Assembly: GCA_003290165.1 (NCBI GenBank)
Contig: QNQO01001842.1
Coordinates: 124,001 to 188,000, forward strand
Length of the DNA stretch: 64,000 nt
Reading direction: 5' to 3'
Origin: Berberis thunbergii
Taxonomy: Eukaryota > Streptophyta > Magnoliopsida > Ranunculales > Berberidaceae
Shown: one piece after another, positions 45,290 through 56,699 of the stretch
Numbering within the stretch: the first letter of the stretch is position 1
Layout of the letters: each line of letters opens with the position of its first letter
Position numbers and translations under genes: made by a program
The notes under the pieces: model-generated
The model's database searches: none
What the model was told of the DNA's origin: nothing
Seen by the model: the letters and a program-made list of their open reading frames with translations, nothing else

Positions 45290-46450
45290 AACATCTGCCC
45301 AAAGCATAGACCACTGCGCGCAGGCCATAATGGCCAAGGAAGTGGGAGTCTAGTCAGCACTAGTTCGCTGATGACGACGACTCACCAAGGGATCATTATT
45401 CTTCAATAGACAATGATTGCTGAACTTACTAGGTAAGCTTAGTCAGCTCGCGACTGATGACGACGGCTTCTGGTGCCCAAAGCCAATTTCGTTGTGCGCG
45501 AGCTACAATGGCTGAGGAAGTCGGAGTCTCTTCAGCACTAGTCCACTGATGACGATGACTCACCAAGGGAACATTGCTCTATAACAGACAATGATCGTAG
45601 AACTTACCAGGTAAGCTTAGTCAGTTTTTGACTGATGACGACGATTTTTGTTGCCTAAAACCTATATCGCTGCGCGCGGGCCACGATAGCCGAGGAAGTG
45701 TGGTCTAGTCAGCGCTAGTCCACTGATGACGATGACCTTCCAAGGGATCATTGCACCCCAATAGGCAATGATCTCCGAACTTACCTGGTAAGCTTAGTTA
45801 GTTCGTTACTGATGATGATGGCTTTTGGTGCCCAAATCCTAGTCCGCTGCGTGTGGGCCACTATGGCCAAGGAAATGGGAGTCTAATTAGTGCTAGTCCG
45901 ATGATGATAACGACTTGCAAAGGGGTCAATGTTATCCAATAGACAATGATCGCCAAACTTACCAGGTAAGCTTAGTCAGTTCGCGACTGATGATGATGGC
46001 TTTTGGTGCCCAAAGCCTAGTCCACTGCGGGCGGGCCACGATTGCCTAGGAAGTGGGAGTCTAGTCAGCACTAGTATGCTGATGATGATGACTCACCAAG
46101 GGATCATTGCTCTCCAACAGACAATGATCACCGAACTTACCAAGTAAGCTTTGTTAGTTCACTACTGATGACGATGGTTTCTGGTGCCAAAAGCCTAGTC
46201 CACTGCGCGCAGGCCACGATGGTCGAGGAAGTGGGAGTTTAGTCAGTGCTAGTTTGCTGATGACAATGACTTGCCAAGGGATCATTGCTTTCCAATAGAC
46301 AATGATCGCCAAACTAATCAGGTAAGCTTAGTTAGTTCGCGACTGATGGCGATGACTTCTGGTACCCAAAGCCTAGTCTGATTCGCGCGAGAGTCAGCGT
46401 TTGTCTGCTGACAAATTCACCAAGAAGTAGCCTGACACCCGCAATGGTTT
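45290..46450 (+). repeat. 178-bp tandem repeat array in G1
   Basis: The word GTAAGCTT recurs at 45433, 45611, 45788, 45966, 46144 and 46322, spacing 177-178 bp. Each unit holds GGGATCATTG, ACTGATGACGATG and CTGCGCGCGGGCCACGAT-like words; units differ by roughly 10-15 percent by eye. At least six copies are present. The homologous element at 53718-60989 has only about one copy (56440-56580, inverted). Confidence 0.95.
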
Positions 46451-46663
46451 TCGTCACAAAGTCAAAACAACAATCAAAAGCAAAAATATAGTTTGGCTAA
46501 CAGGCGTTTCGCGCAGTAGTATAAGCTCTGTGATCTACGAAGCATATAAAACAAACACGACAATACAGGACAAAACAACACTTACATTAAAAAAAAATAT
46601 TTTTCTGTCCAGGAAAAGACGTTACTACCATTTTCAAGGAGAAGCATCCTCCTTACCGGCTAG

Positions 46664-46852
46664 TCATGTGGAGCTAGAGCTCTCCCCTCGATGAATCGGC
46701 TCGAAAGCAACTCTCCGGTAGCGAGCAAAATCAAGATTGATACTAGGATACTCTCCTCTGATCAGCTCCAGAAGCTCAAACCTGCCTCGAATAACCTCAG
46801 ACAAGATTAACAGACTTCTGCCAGAAACATCAAAATCCACCTCGGCTACCAA
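46664..46852 (-). pseudogene. End of antisense ORF in G1
   Basis: The minus strand reads AEVDFDVSGRSLLILSEVIR and RFELLELIRGEYPSINLDFA, matching the C-terminus of the longer antisense ORF at 54581-56318. It is cut at 46858 by the next element. Such antisense ORFs are known in Tat-lineage retrotransposons; their function is unclear. Confidence 0.75.
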
Positions 46853-46858
46853 GGCAAC

Positions 46859-47565
46859 TGATATTCACGTAATTATTACATAATATATCCCTTAATTTAT
46901 ATATGTTAGTGTTTCAATTATTATGTTTTATTCTAATTATTTTGTATTCATGTTTTTGTAGGAATTTGAGCGTAAACGATGAAATCGCGTTAAGGCGGCA
47001 AATTAATTGGTTGGTTCAAATGGCGGTACAAAGTAACGGGTGACAAATTGATTATTACATGCTTAAACCTAACTTGAATACCCAAATCCACCTAATTTAA
47101 CCTAAGCCCAAGCCCAAAAGCTGACCTAGAAACCCAAACCTAACCTAACCAGGAGAAAGAGAGAGAATCCTATTTAGGCTTCCTTTCTCCCCTTTTCCAC
47201 TTGATCTCCTCTTTTGGAGGCCTCCCTCCTCTCTTTCCCGTACATACTCCCTTCTTCCTTCTATCTTTTCCAGCCACCACTCCACATCCACCTTGTTGGT
47301 GATCCTCACTCTATAGGAGGACTGACAGCACAACTCACCTCGCCATCACCACATTTACCGTCTCCTGTCTTCCTCCACTTCCCTGTTTTCTTCTTCTCTC
47401 TCTCAACCATTTTCACGAGCCAGCAGCAGAGCACAAACATAACCTACTTCACAACAACCATCATAGACCTCACTCTTCCTTTCTCTTGCCAACCCTGTCA
47501 CACAACGAACCACCAAGAAAAACCCCTGCACCTTCCTTGTTTCCCTGTTTCTTCTTACACATCCT
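46859..47565 (+). repeat. 5' LTR of GAG-only element (minimum extent)
   Basis: It matches 52968-53714 from TGATATTCACG to CTTACACATCCT, including AACGATNAAATCGCGTTAAGG and a C/T-rich block. The true end lies further right, because the other copy is truncated; a (TCTATT)n run at 47770-47805 may still be inside it. No primer-binding site was recognised. Confidence 0.75.
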
Positions 47566-48273
47566 CTCTTCTCCCCTCTTGTTGTCTCTCTTTTGTCAAC
47601 AAAAAATAGGGAGGAAGCATGAAACTCACAAAGAGGAATGCAACAACAACACAAACAGAGTCTGCAGCCAACAACTCGCACGACACCGTCCAGCCACCAC
47701 CGATCCACCACTTCACATCAAACTCTATCTTCTCCTTCCATTTCCCGTCCCACTATATCTTTATCTCTAATTTCTATTTCTATTTCTATTTCTATTTCTC
47801 CCGTGCCCTATCGAGCGGATAAGTTAAACAACATTTATTTTAGGGTTAGAAACATAGGAATTCACTATTTAAATTTTGTAGCAAGATAATTATCTAGGGC
47901 AGGTGTGAAGCTTATAGGGACCCTCTTTGGAAGTTTGACAACTTAAAGTGGTCGAGTGAAGGAACATATCCTATTTGGGAGCAACTCTTGAACTGGCATT
48001 TCACTTTGAGCTAGAAATTGGAAAAAGAGGTAGGACTTTGTAGTGGCGGATTGATAGGAAATTCTTGTGCCTCTCCCACGGTTAGGTAAATTGATGTGAA
48101 TTTCAACCCTGCATTAGTAACAAAGCGCTAGGGTTGTCTGCCATTCATTTTATTTGCGCATCATTTAGGTGTCATTTAGGGTTCCATTTTTTATTTTTAA
48201 GAGTCAAGTCATCTTCATATAGTGGTAGGTGTGCATATATAAAAATAATAAAAGAAATCTTGAGACCAAGGAA

Positions 48274-49371
48274 ATGGCCGACGAGAAAGACTTTAAGGAT
48301 TACTTCTCCCCTTCTACCTTGAAGCTCGAAACAGATTTTATGACGATGACTCAGAAATTTGATGCAATTATGAATTTTACTCAACCCCTACCTCCCACTA
48401 ATGTTTCATTTCAGGGTTGTGTTGGATGTTCAAGTCCTAGTCATTCTACAATTGATTGTGACTTGCAATATGATTATCCTGAATATTTCACTGAGCAAAT
48501 CCATTCTTTTAATGCTAATTGGCGATCTGGTTATAATTCAAAGTCCAACTATTACATCCTTGGTTTTGCCAATAATCAAAATCTCTCCTGGACTCATAAC
48601 TTACACCAAAGGGGACATATTTTCTCCCAGGCTCCTAATCATGTTATGCCTCAATTTAACAAAGATCATCCATCCAACACACCTAGTTTAAAGGAAACGT
48701 TTAACCATTTTATGCAGCGCATAGAACGACTGTTTGAACATGATTCTAAGGCTATGTTAGAGTCAAAAGCCATGATTCAACATCAATCTCAAGCCATCAA
48801 TAAACTTGAGATAGTTGTGAATCATATTACTGAGGCATTATCTGAAAGAGAGTTAGGAAGAGTTCCTAGTCACTCTGTTCAAAACCAAGAGGGTCAATTC
48901 ATAGCTAGTAGCATATCGAAACCCTAGTCAGATGATGCTTTTGAGGATAATGTGATTGAAACTACTTGTTTCCTGACCATTCCCTCCCCACCTTTTCATG
49001 ATGACCCACTCGACATATGCCTTCCTAGTGATTCTTTCATGAAGTCTAATTCTCAATGTTCTTTGGAGTCAACCCTCGACTATTTTCACAATATGAATGA
49101 CCCCATAATTCAAGAAATAGTCAAGTCATTATCGAAATATGCATCTAATGAGGGACTACATGCCATAGGTAGTGCTAATTCTAGGTTTGGTGGTGTTGTT
49201 GCGTTGTCTAACTCATTATCTTGGTGTAATTCATTTTGTTATGATGAGCCTGTACCACCCGATATATCTATAAACATACCTTTTTTCATCTCTTTCATAT
49301 TGACTGTTGCTACCTATGTGGATCCATTGTTTTTAAAATGGATGATTTCAGTTTTGACCACCCTATTGTGA
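48274..49371 (+). pseudogene. Gag-like ORF of the non-autonomous element
   Basis: The reading starts MADEKDFKDYFSP and continues in one frame to 49371 with a single in-frame stop at 48925. It contains GCVGCSSPSHSTIDC, YILGFANNQNLSWTHN, and SLKETFNHFMQRIERLFEHD with a following coiled-coil-like stretch, as in gag proteins of Athila/Ty3 elements (…NPYSNTYNPGWRNHPNFSW…SLKETL). With just one stop in about 365 codons it is better kept than any other gag in the window. A smaller open piece lies at 49500-49709. Confidence 0.75.
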
Positions 49372-49719
49372 TACATATTCAATCTTATGATTTGCAACCT
49401 GACTTAGGATGTCCCTCTTTAGGAGTAGGTAGGAGTCATTTGCTGGATATCATTGTTTGTGACCCCTTTCTGCTCAAGGTCCCCATAAATTTTTGAAAAA
49501 TGCGAGTTCATTTGCATTTTCTCTATGATTTTGCAAAGTGCCTTCATAGCTTTTGGGATGTGTTAGCATACGTTGTGTCGAATGTGGTTGCTACTATTTG
49601 TTGGACGAATCCTCAACTTTGTAGGTTGTTGCTATATGATTCCTTGCCACTTTTGGAGGAGGGTGTTTTTTATGTTCTTCCTCTTCACTTTATGGTACAT
49701 CATTTGTGAGGATGAATAT

Positions 49720-51599
49720 ATGTCGGGCTGACGACGTTAAACCAAACGCTCCTAGGAGGTAGCCCAACTTCGGTTGTGTCATTATGGTTAGTCTGGATTG
49801 ATTTTTGAGTTATTTCTAGTTGCATTCCACTCATACTCGTTAGCTCCGTAACAATTTAGACTTACAACTGACACATGTAATTTTTTATTTAACCTTTTTT
49901 TTAGTCTTGTATTGTTTTTATCAAATTATCATGAGTCCACAGTTCTTATCTTTTTGAGCATTCATGGTGGATGATTTCGTCGAAATTAGTAAAAACTTTC
50001 CCATGGTAACATTCCTCTAACTCTCGTCTTTACCTTTTCCTTCATTTGTCATGATTTTTGTTTATACATTAAGGACAATGTTTGGTTTAGGTTTGGGAGT
50101 GAGGTTTATGAGTTTTTGTGCATTTTTCAAAATTTTGAAATAAAATATATTTCACAACTCTACTGATTGACTATTTTATTCTACTAAATCTCCGTTGAAT
50201 ACATATATGATTATGATTGTGTAAACAAAACTTCGATTTGAAAATGCATTCAAAATCTGAGTTCATTTTCGATGAAGAGACTGTGCTTTCAAATATGCTT
50301 TTAAACTTGAGAAATGCATGATTTCACTTGTCACTTTTATATATCTATAGGAAAACATAAGGTTTGATATTATCTATAAGTTAAATATATTTTATGATAT
50401 TTTTTTACTCGACCACTCTTGCACATTAAACCTAGTTAGCATGATTTGAAGTTAATTAGTAAGTTATTATTAACTAGAAAGCCTTAAAATAACAGTAGAG
50501 ACCTAACTCTTCTGAGTTTTGAGACATTCTATTTTTCTTGAGGGTTATTAAATAAACTCTGACTTTACTTGAGTACGCATTATTTCGTTGATGATCTCAT
50601 TATTCTTGTTTTTTTTATTAATTGCTTTGAAAATGGCATTAAAATTGAATTATTACACTAGAACTTCTTGGTTTATTTAGTTGAGATGTCATAATACCGA
50701 CTAGAGCTTAGAAAGTGATATAGGCAGTTTTTCTTTGAACCATTCTTTTGCCTTTTAGCCTACCTAATAATAAATATCCGTTTGTAGCCATTTAAGCCTT
50801 TGAATAGACTTTTTCTTTGCTAACCCCATCTCCATTACTTACTCCAGTTAAGGAGTAATACCCCATACTATTTTTATCCTTACCCAATATCTCTGAGAAT
50901 GTGTATGGTTGATATATTTTTCGAATGGGTAAAAAAAGAGTTGAAACTAAATATTCCATGAATCATCGGGACTGAAATGTTTCATTGTGCAGAAGGGGAA
51001 AACATGTTGTTGATTTTATAAAAGAATTAAAAAATAAAGATTGATGCTTCGAAGAAAAAGAAAAAGAAAAAAAAAGAAAAATATGAAGAAGAATTTTGAT
51101 GAAGAAAAATTAATGGTGTACACATTGGTTTACTCTTCAGTGTCCCCACGTGTTTACTAAAGGGTGTATCCAGTCTCAGATAATTTTTGCATATCTTTTT
51201 CCATTCTTGTTAGCCAAAATCTTAGCCTCATTTCAACCTAATAAAAACATAATTGATCTTAAGTAAATGTCTTGTTCATAGACGTAGAGATTGAATAGAC
51301 AAGAACTATGGACTTTTGATTCAACATTCTCAAAGTAATTGATAATCATGTCCATGAGATCATATTAATTTCATTATCTTAAAAGTTCATTTTTCATGAT
51401 TATTATATGTGAGATGTTTGCGTTTCCATAATTTATTCTCTTTCTCACATATAAATTGAGTGATAACTAACCAATCTCTGAGTGATTCAATTCTGAGTGA
51501 CAAGAGAGATTGTTAGTCGAAGCGTAGTATCCAAATTTTATCTAGTCGTATCTATACCGAGAAAAAGAAAGTTATGTTGATAAGGCAATGCACACACAC
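49720..51599 (+). other. Non-coding interior of GAG-only element
   Basis: About 1.9 kb of AT-rich sequence follow the gag region. They include GGCTGACGACGTTAAACC at the start, an A/G-rich AAGAAAAAG tract at 51050-51090 and many stops in all frames. No further gene is seen. Confidence 0.6.
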
Positions 51600-51615
51600 A
51601 CTTCGAGTTGAGAAT

Positions 51616-52597
51616 CATCATCATCATCAAAGCCCATTCCCAATATATTCGGGGTCGGCTACATGAATTTTGGTTCTCCAAGCAATGCAGTCTTCCCACA
51701 TATCCTCGCCTAATCCAAGCTCAATGATATCTTCATTCACCGCCTTCATCCAAGTTTTCAACGGTCGTCCCCTCCGTCGACACCCTCCATTAACTTGGCA
51801 ATCTTGACATTTTCTAATTGGCGTCGTGCTTGGTCTCCTTCACACATAACCAAACCAAGTTAAACATCTTTCTCTAATTTTGTCCTCTTTAGGTGCTACA
51901 CCTAAGTATTTCCTAATTCTTTCATTTCTAATTTTATCCTTACGAGTTTAACCACAAATCCACCTTAACATACGCATTTCTGCTACTGCCATCCTATGTG
52001 TATGTTGTCCCGTAGTAGCCCAACATTTTGAACCGTATAGCATGGCTGGTCGAACAATTGTCTTCTAGTATTCCCCTTTTAGCCTTTCAGGCATCCTTCT
52101 ATCGGATAATACTCCTGACGTCATTCTCCATTTCAACCAACCAACTTTAATCCTATGGTCTACATCTTTTCCAATAGCCCCATTCTTTTGAATTATAGAT
52201 CCTAGATATCGAAAATCCTCACTTTCTGGGACCTCTACACCTTCGATCTCAATTGCATTCCTTCTCTCTCGTGGTTCACAGCCAAAGTTGCACACTAGAT
52301 ATTCCGTGTTCGAACGACTAATTCTAAAACCTTTACTCTCTAAAGCCGCCCACCACCTATCTAATTTCTGACCTAAACCTGCACTAGTCTCATCAATTAA
52401 GACAATATCATCTGCAAATACCATGCACCAAGGTACATCCTTAAAAACTTTATCTATCACTATTCCCACCCCATTCCTAGTTCCATCTTTACCAAAATAG
52501 AAGAGTTTGAACCCTCTTCCTAAATCTTTAGCTTTGTTCCCCTTCCATTTTGTCTCTTGAATGCCAACTATGTTTACTTTCCTCCTCCTAATTTAGT
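51616..52597 (-). mobile_element. Internally deleted RTE-type LINE
   Basis: The 982-bp body is flanked by a perfect 16-bp duplication, ACTTCGAGTTGAGAAT (51600-51615 and 52598-52613). On the minus strand it starts with an endonuclease-like block (VNIVGIQETKWKG, FYFGKDGTRNGVGI), passes directly to reverse transcriptase (VPWCMVFADDIVLIDETSAG, with the FADD catalytic motif) and the C-terminal domain (FRYLGSIIQKNGAIGKDVDH, GCRRRGRPLKTWM). It ends in (GAT)n, the usual RTE tail. The part between endonuclease and FADD is missing, yet the copy was integrated with a clean duplication. Confidence 0.9.
52065..52469 (-). pseudogene. RTE reverse transcriptase remnant
   Basis: The longest open frame in the LINE (134 codons) begins GIVIDKVFKDVPWCMVFADD and ends DRRMPERLKGEY. 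The fusion point between the endonuclease-like and RT parts is at about DKVFKD|VPWC. The palm motif FADD is intact, but the fingers part of RT is absent, so activity is not expected. Confidence 0.85.
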
Positions 52598-52967
52598 ACT
52601 TCGAGTTGAGAATAATTGATGAAATTTTTTTAACCTTTGGGTACAACTAAATCATTGTTAAACTCTTTGATATATTATTCTGACACTGTTAGTTGTTTTC
52701 TTTTTGCAATTGGATGATTACTCTGAGGATAATAGATAGAGTGATAAAGTTACCATGTTTTTAAATTTTATTGAGTCATAATGTTTGTGGGTAACATTTC
52801 TGGAAACCCTCACGAGACTATAACTCGACCACTAGAGGTAATCTATGGGGTTAAAGCCTTGTTGCGCGTTTAAGGTAAGTGCAATCGATAATTCCTACGC
52901 AAGTGAGTTTGTACTTTATTTTTATTATTTTGCTCGAGGACTAGGAAAATATAGGTTTGGGGGTATT

Positions 52968-53717
52968 TGATATTCACGTAAGTATTTCATAATATATCCC
53001 TTAATTTATATATGTTAGTGTTTCGATTATTATAATTTATTTTAATTATTTCTTTTTCATGTTTTTATTGGAATTTGAGTGTAAACGATCAAATCGCGTT
53101 AAGGCGGCAAATTAATTGGTTGGTTTAAATGGTAGTACAAAGTAACGGGTGACAAATTGATTATCACATGTCTAAACCTAACTTGAATACCCAAATCCAC
53201 CTAATTTAACCTAAGCCCAAGCCCAAAAGTTGACATAGAAACCCAAACCTACTCTAACCAGGAGAAAAAAAGATAACTCTATTTAGGCTTCCTCTCTCCC
53301 TTTTTCCTCTTGCTCTCCCATTTTGGAGGCCTCCCTCCTCTATCTACCATACAGACTCTCTTCTTCCTTCTCTTTTTTTTAGCCACCACGCCACATCCAC
53401 CCTGCCGGCAATCCTCGCTCTATAGGAGGATCGACAGCACACCTCACCTTGCCATCACCACCATCACCTTCTCCTCTCTTCCTCCACTTCCCTGTTTTCT
53501 TCTTCTCTCTCGGCCATTGTCACGAACCTGTAGAAGAACACAAACAGAACCTACTTCACAAAAACCATCACAGACCTCACTCCCCTTCCCCGGTGATAGA
53601 ATAGAGCCAACCACCGGAGCTCCTTCCTTTCTTTCGCCGTCCCTGTCACGCAATGAACAACCAAAAGCAACCTCTGCACCTTCCTTGTTTCCCTGTTTTC
53701 TTCTTACACATCCTTTG
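52968..53717 (+). repeat. 3' LTR of GAG-only element, truncated
   Basis: It is homologous to 46859-47565 with scattered substitutions. It breaks off after CTTACACATCCTTT, where sequence of the inverted Tat-like LTR begins. The remaining part of the LTR was not found on the other side at 60990, so sequence was lost. Confidence 0.8.
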
Positions 53718-54310
53718 ACACGGATGGCACTCCGATGCTAAAGTTAGATAGGGACATGAGGATGGTGTAATGTTGTAAACAAGGAATTTGTAGCGTACCT
53801 TAGCTTACCAATCTCATGTCTTATTTATAGTGTAGGAGTCTTGGTTCTACCAGGCCATTGAAAGCATAGTTTAGGAAGGAGATCTTCATAGAAATCCTTT
53901 TCTAATTAGAAGTCATGAAGTAGGAGGGAAATTCACTATTAGCCCTACGCTCGTAGATACGGGGGAGATAGTTTCCAATCCAAGAGCAATCTGTAGAAAG
54001 AAAGTTTCCCTGCGTGGAATGTACTCTGGTGTTTGCTTCCTAGTTGGCAGCAGAAAGATGTTGTAACTGCCTATCCGAAGCTGATCCTTGAGATATTTGT
54101 CGTAGTAGGACTTATGGGTATTGAGGATAGTTGTGAGATGTGTGGGCCTAGCATGCTGTAAGAGTTTGGGTCCATCTGGCTGACTGAATTAGGCGGGCTT
54201 GAAACCACTTGGGCCAAATCAATGTTTGGCTAATGCTAGGGTCTGTAAGTCTTAGCGATCATCATGACACGTGTATGGTCCAGGGATGTGACAACTTTTG
54301 TGTATCATCA
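53718..54310 (-). repeat. G2 3' LTR, truncated
   Basis: The minus strand starts TGATGATACACAAAAGTTG at 54310 and matches the G1 LTR, including the CTATAAATAAGACATGAG TATA region near 53830. It is preceded by a purine-rich GAGGGGAGTCGT, the likely polypurine tract. The LTR end is missing at the junction with 53717. Confidence 0.85.
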
Positions 54311-54580
54311 ACGACTCCCCTCGAGTTAGTGAGGAGTTAAGTTAGTCGATTGACTCTTTGAATAAGCAATTGTACCATCGTGATGATTGAACTCGAAGTG
54401 TTCATCTCGAGCGACACATGACATCAATGGGTACGCGACTGCTCATAGAGGGAAAGTGCGATTTGCCTTCCTTATAAATATTTTCTAGTTCGATGAAATT
54501 TTTTTCATTTTTATCTGCACTTTTTTTTAGCCATAGTGTTGCTGTGAAATTTTATTCGTTATTTCTACTGATGGCTGACA

Positions 54581-56318
54581 ATGGTTAACTTTCTCCCAAG
54601 GATCTTTTATTTTTTCACTTGCATCAAGTTTTTTGGAGGTAGCTTGGTCGCCGAAATCGAATTGATCAGGCTTCTTAGTCTGTTATGTATTTCGGGAGAT
54701 TTGGAAATTGTTCCCGTGTTTGGAGGTTTGGGCCCAATTACACCCCCTCTGGGGTACATAAGTTTGTACCGAAACATGTTTGAGTATGGGCTTCAGTTTC
54801 TAGTACCAGATGACGCTTGGCACTTCTTTCTTAATTTTCGTATGCCTCCCGCTTAAATGGCTCCGAGCGGGTTCAAGATTTTGCTTGCTATTCTTCTGAG
54901 GGCTCATGACATTAGTTTATGTTTGACCCCGATGGTGATCCATCACATGACTATTGTTCGATTGGACCCCAGGGATCTTTGCATATTAAATTGTTCTTTT
55001 TGTCTGCGTTTGGTGGTCGACAACGTTAAATCTTGGGAGAAACATTGGTTCTTGGCTTTGGTGGATTTTGCGCACTTCAAGCTTGGGAGTCGTAGAGTGT
55101 CCCAATACTTTCAGTTTGATTTTGGTGATTTTCTTTGCTGTCGACATATTATATGTATATTTTTTTATATCCCTTATGCGGTGTTGGTTCTAACATTATT
55201 CATTTGTTTCAGGAAAGTTTGCTATTTCGTCTCTTAGCGAGGAAGAGAGGCGGATAGAAAGGGAGTTTCTCAAGCTCCCTTTTGACATCCGTTGAAGATG
55301 TCATAATGCCCAACAATGTTGTGCGCAGTGGGTTGCTGCGGTGTTCACCCCATGCCATGTCCACCGGCTAAAAGGGTTGTCAATCGTCGTATGAGGAAGA
55401 GAACTCTGGCCTTGTCCAGCTTGACCAGGCTTGATAAATTGGAAGTGATTGTGCCTCCTGTCACTGTTTTGAAGAAGAGGCAACCCTCTGACCGAGCCAC
55501 TTTTCCCTCAGGGGGTCGTAACTTCCCTTTATATGCTTCTACTTCCCTTGTTGATTTAGAGGGGGAGGAAGTTGGACCACAAGTCGATGCATCATGTCAC
55601 CACGGTCCCGAGATGGCCGCTCGTGCACTTCAGGGGTACAATCCTGTTTCGCTGCACCTTGGAGCCTGTGGGAGAGTTCTCGCTTTGGAGAAGGCCTTTG
55701 CGGGTTTGCGAATGTCATATTCAGATGCCCTCTATTAGGTTTATTCTTTGAATTGTCAGCTACAGAATTCTGGTACTACTGCGAACCTCGAGTCCGTGGG
55801 GGCCACATCCTCTATCACCGTAGTGGAATTTTTTGGTATGAGATCTCAATTGAGGGCATCCAAGTCTGATTTGGCGTCTACTCTCACTGAACTAAGGTGG
55901 ACTAGGGCCAAACTGGAGTGCCTGGATGCAGCCGTGGACAAATGTTCTTCTGATCTAGAGGCCCAAGAAGAAAAGAGGACGTGGGTGGAAGTGGAATGGG
56001 TCGTCAAACGACAACAAATAGAGTTTGCAATTGACGAAGGGCTTCACCATGTTTGTGAGGCAGAACGACTATTAGCGGAGGAGTGTTCGCACTACGCAAC
56101 CCTGGTGGGTGCGGTTGACTTCGTCGTGTCAGGCAGGGGACCGTTGATTTTGTTCGAGGTTATTTAGGGATGGTGGGAGCTTTTGGAGCTAATCAAGGGA
56201 GATCATTCTGGCGTCAATCTTGATTTTGCTTGCCACTAGAGGGCTGTTTTCAAACCGATTGATTGAGGGGAGGGCTCTGGCACCGTAGGACTCGTTGTTG
56301 AGGATGATGCTTCTCTTT
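54581..56318 (+). pseudogene. Antisense ORF of Tat element (gypsy-type plant transposon domain)
   Basis: The plus-strand reading includes ISLYRNMFEYGLQFLVPDDA, FFLNFRMPPA, stop, MAPSGFKILLAILLRAHD and later FLALVDFAHFKLGSRRVSQY. It resembles the plant putative gypsy-type transposon domain (Pfam PF04195). A coiled-coil-like C-terminal half follows (TLTELRWTRAKLECLDAAVD). It has several stops and frame changes. It runs opposite to gag-pol, between the integrase and the 3' LTR, as known for Tat/Retand elements; its role is not established. Confidence 0.75.
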
Positions 56319-56404
56319 AAAATGGTTGTAATGTCCTTTCCTGGACAGGCAAATATTTTCTGAATGAAATTATTGTTTTGACCTGCATTGTCATTTTCAC
56401 TTTA

Positions 56405-56600
56405 GATGTTTTGTAGATCATAAAGTTTGTACTACTATGCTTACCTAGTAAGTTCGGTGATCATTGTCTGTTGGAGAGCAATGATCTCTTGGTGAGTCGT
56501 CGTCATCAAAGGGCAAGCATTAACTAGACTCCTACTTCCTTAGCCGTCGTGGTCTGCTTGTAGCAGACTAGGCGTTGGGTTGATATTCAAGTTTGGCCAT
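56405..56600 (-). repeat. Single 178-bp-type repeat in G2
   Basis: The minus strand contains CAATGATCACCGAACTTACT, AGGTAAGC and GTCATCA-like words of the G1 array, present about once. It shows that the array in G1 grew, or the one in G2 shrank, after the copies separated. Confidence 0.8.
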
Positions 56601-56699
56601 AGCCGGGCTTGTTGAGGGTTGTAACGGACAACAATGCAAGTTTTGGTAAAAGCAAATACTTTTTGATAATATTTTTTAAGATGCCTTACATTCCATGGT

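Larger units (their letters stand above)
40203..46858 (+). mobile_element. Ty3/gypsy Tat-like retrotransposon G1, truncated
   Basis: A 5' LTR, a PBS, degenerate gag-pol, a 178-bp tandem-repeat array and the end of an antisense ORF are in order; the 3' LTR is missing because the sequence changes at 46859 to the LTR of another element. The antisense ORF with a gypsy-type plant transposon domain is typical of the Tat lineage. It is homologous throughout to the minus-strand element at 53718-60989. Confidence 0.85.
46859..53717 (+). mobile_element. GAG-only, non-autonomous LTR retrotransposon
   Basis: LTR-like sequences starting TGATATTCACGTAA at 46859 and 52968 flank about 5 kb that encodes only a gag-like protein. 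No protease, RT or integrase occurs. A purine-rich GGTTTGGGGGTAT precedes the right LTR. The internal text GGCTGACGACGTTAAAC and GGAGGTAGCCCAAC (near 49720-49770) is typical of the untranslated part of Athila-like gypsy elements. A LINE lies inside. The right LTR is cut at 53717 by the LTR of the neighbouring element. Confidence 0.75.

Noticed and set aside
45290..46450. Possible CRISPR-like array
   Set aside because: The 178-bp units are contiguous without spacers, lie in a retrotransposon, and the organism is a plant.
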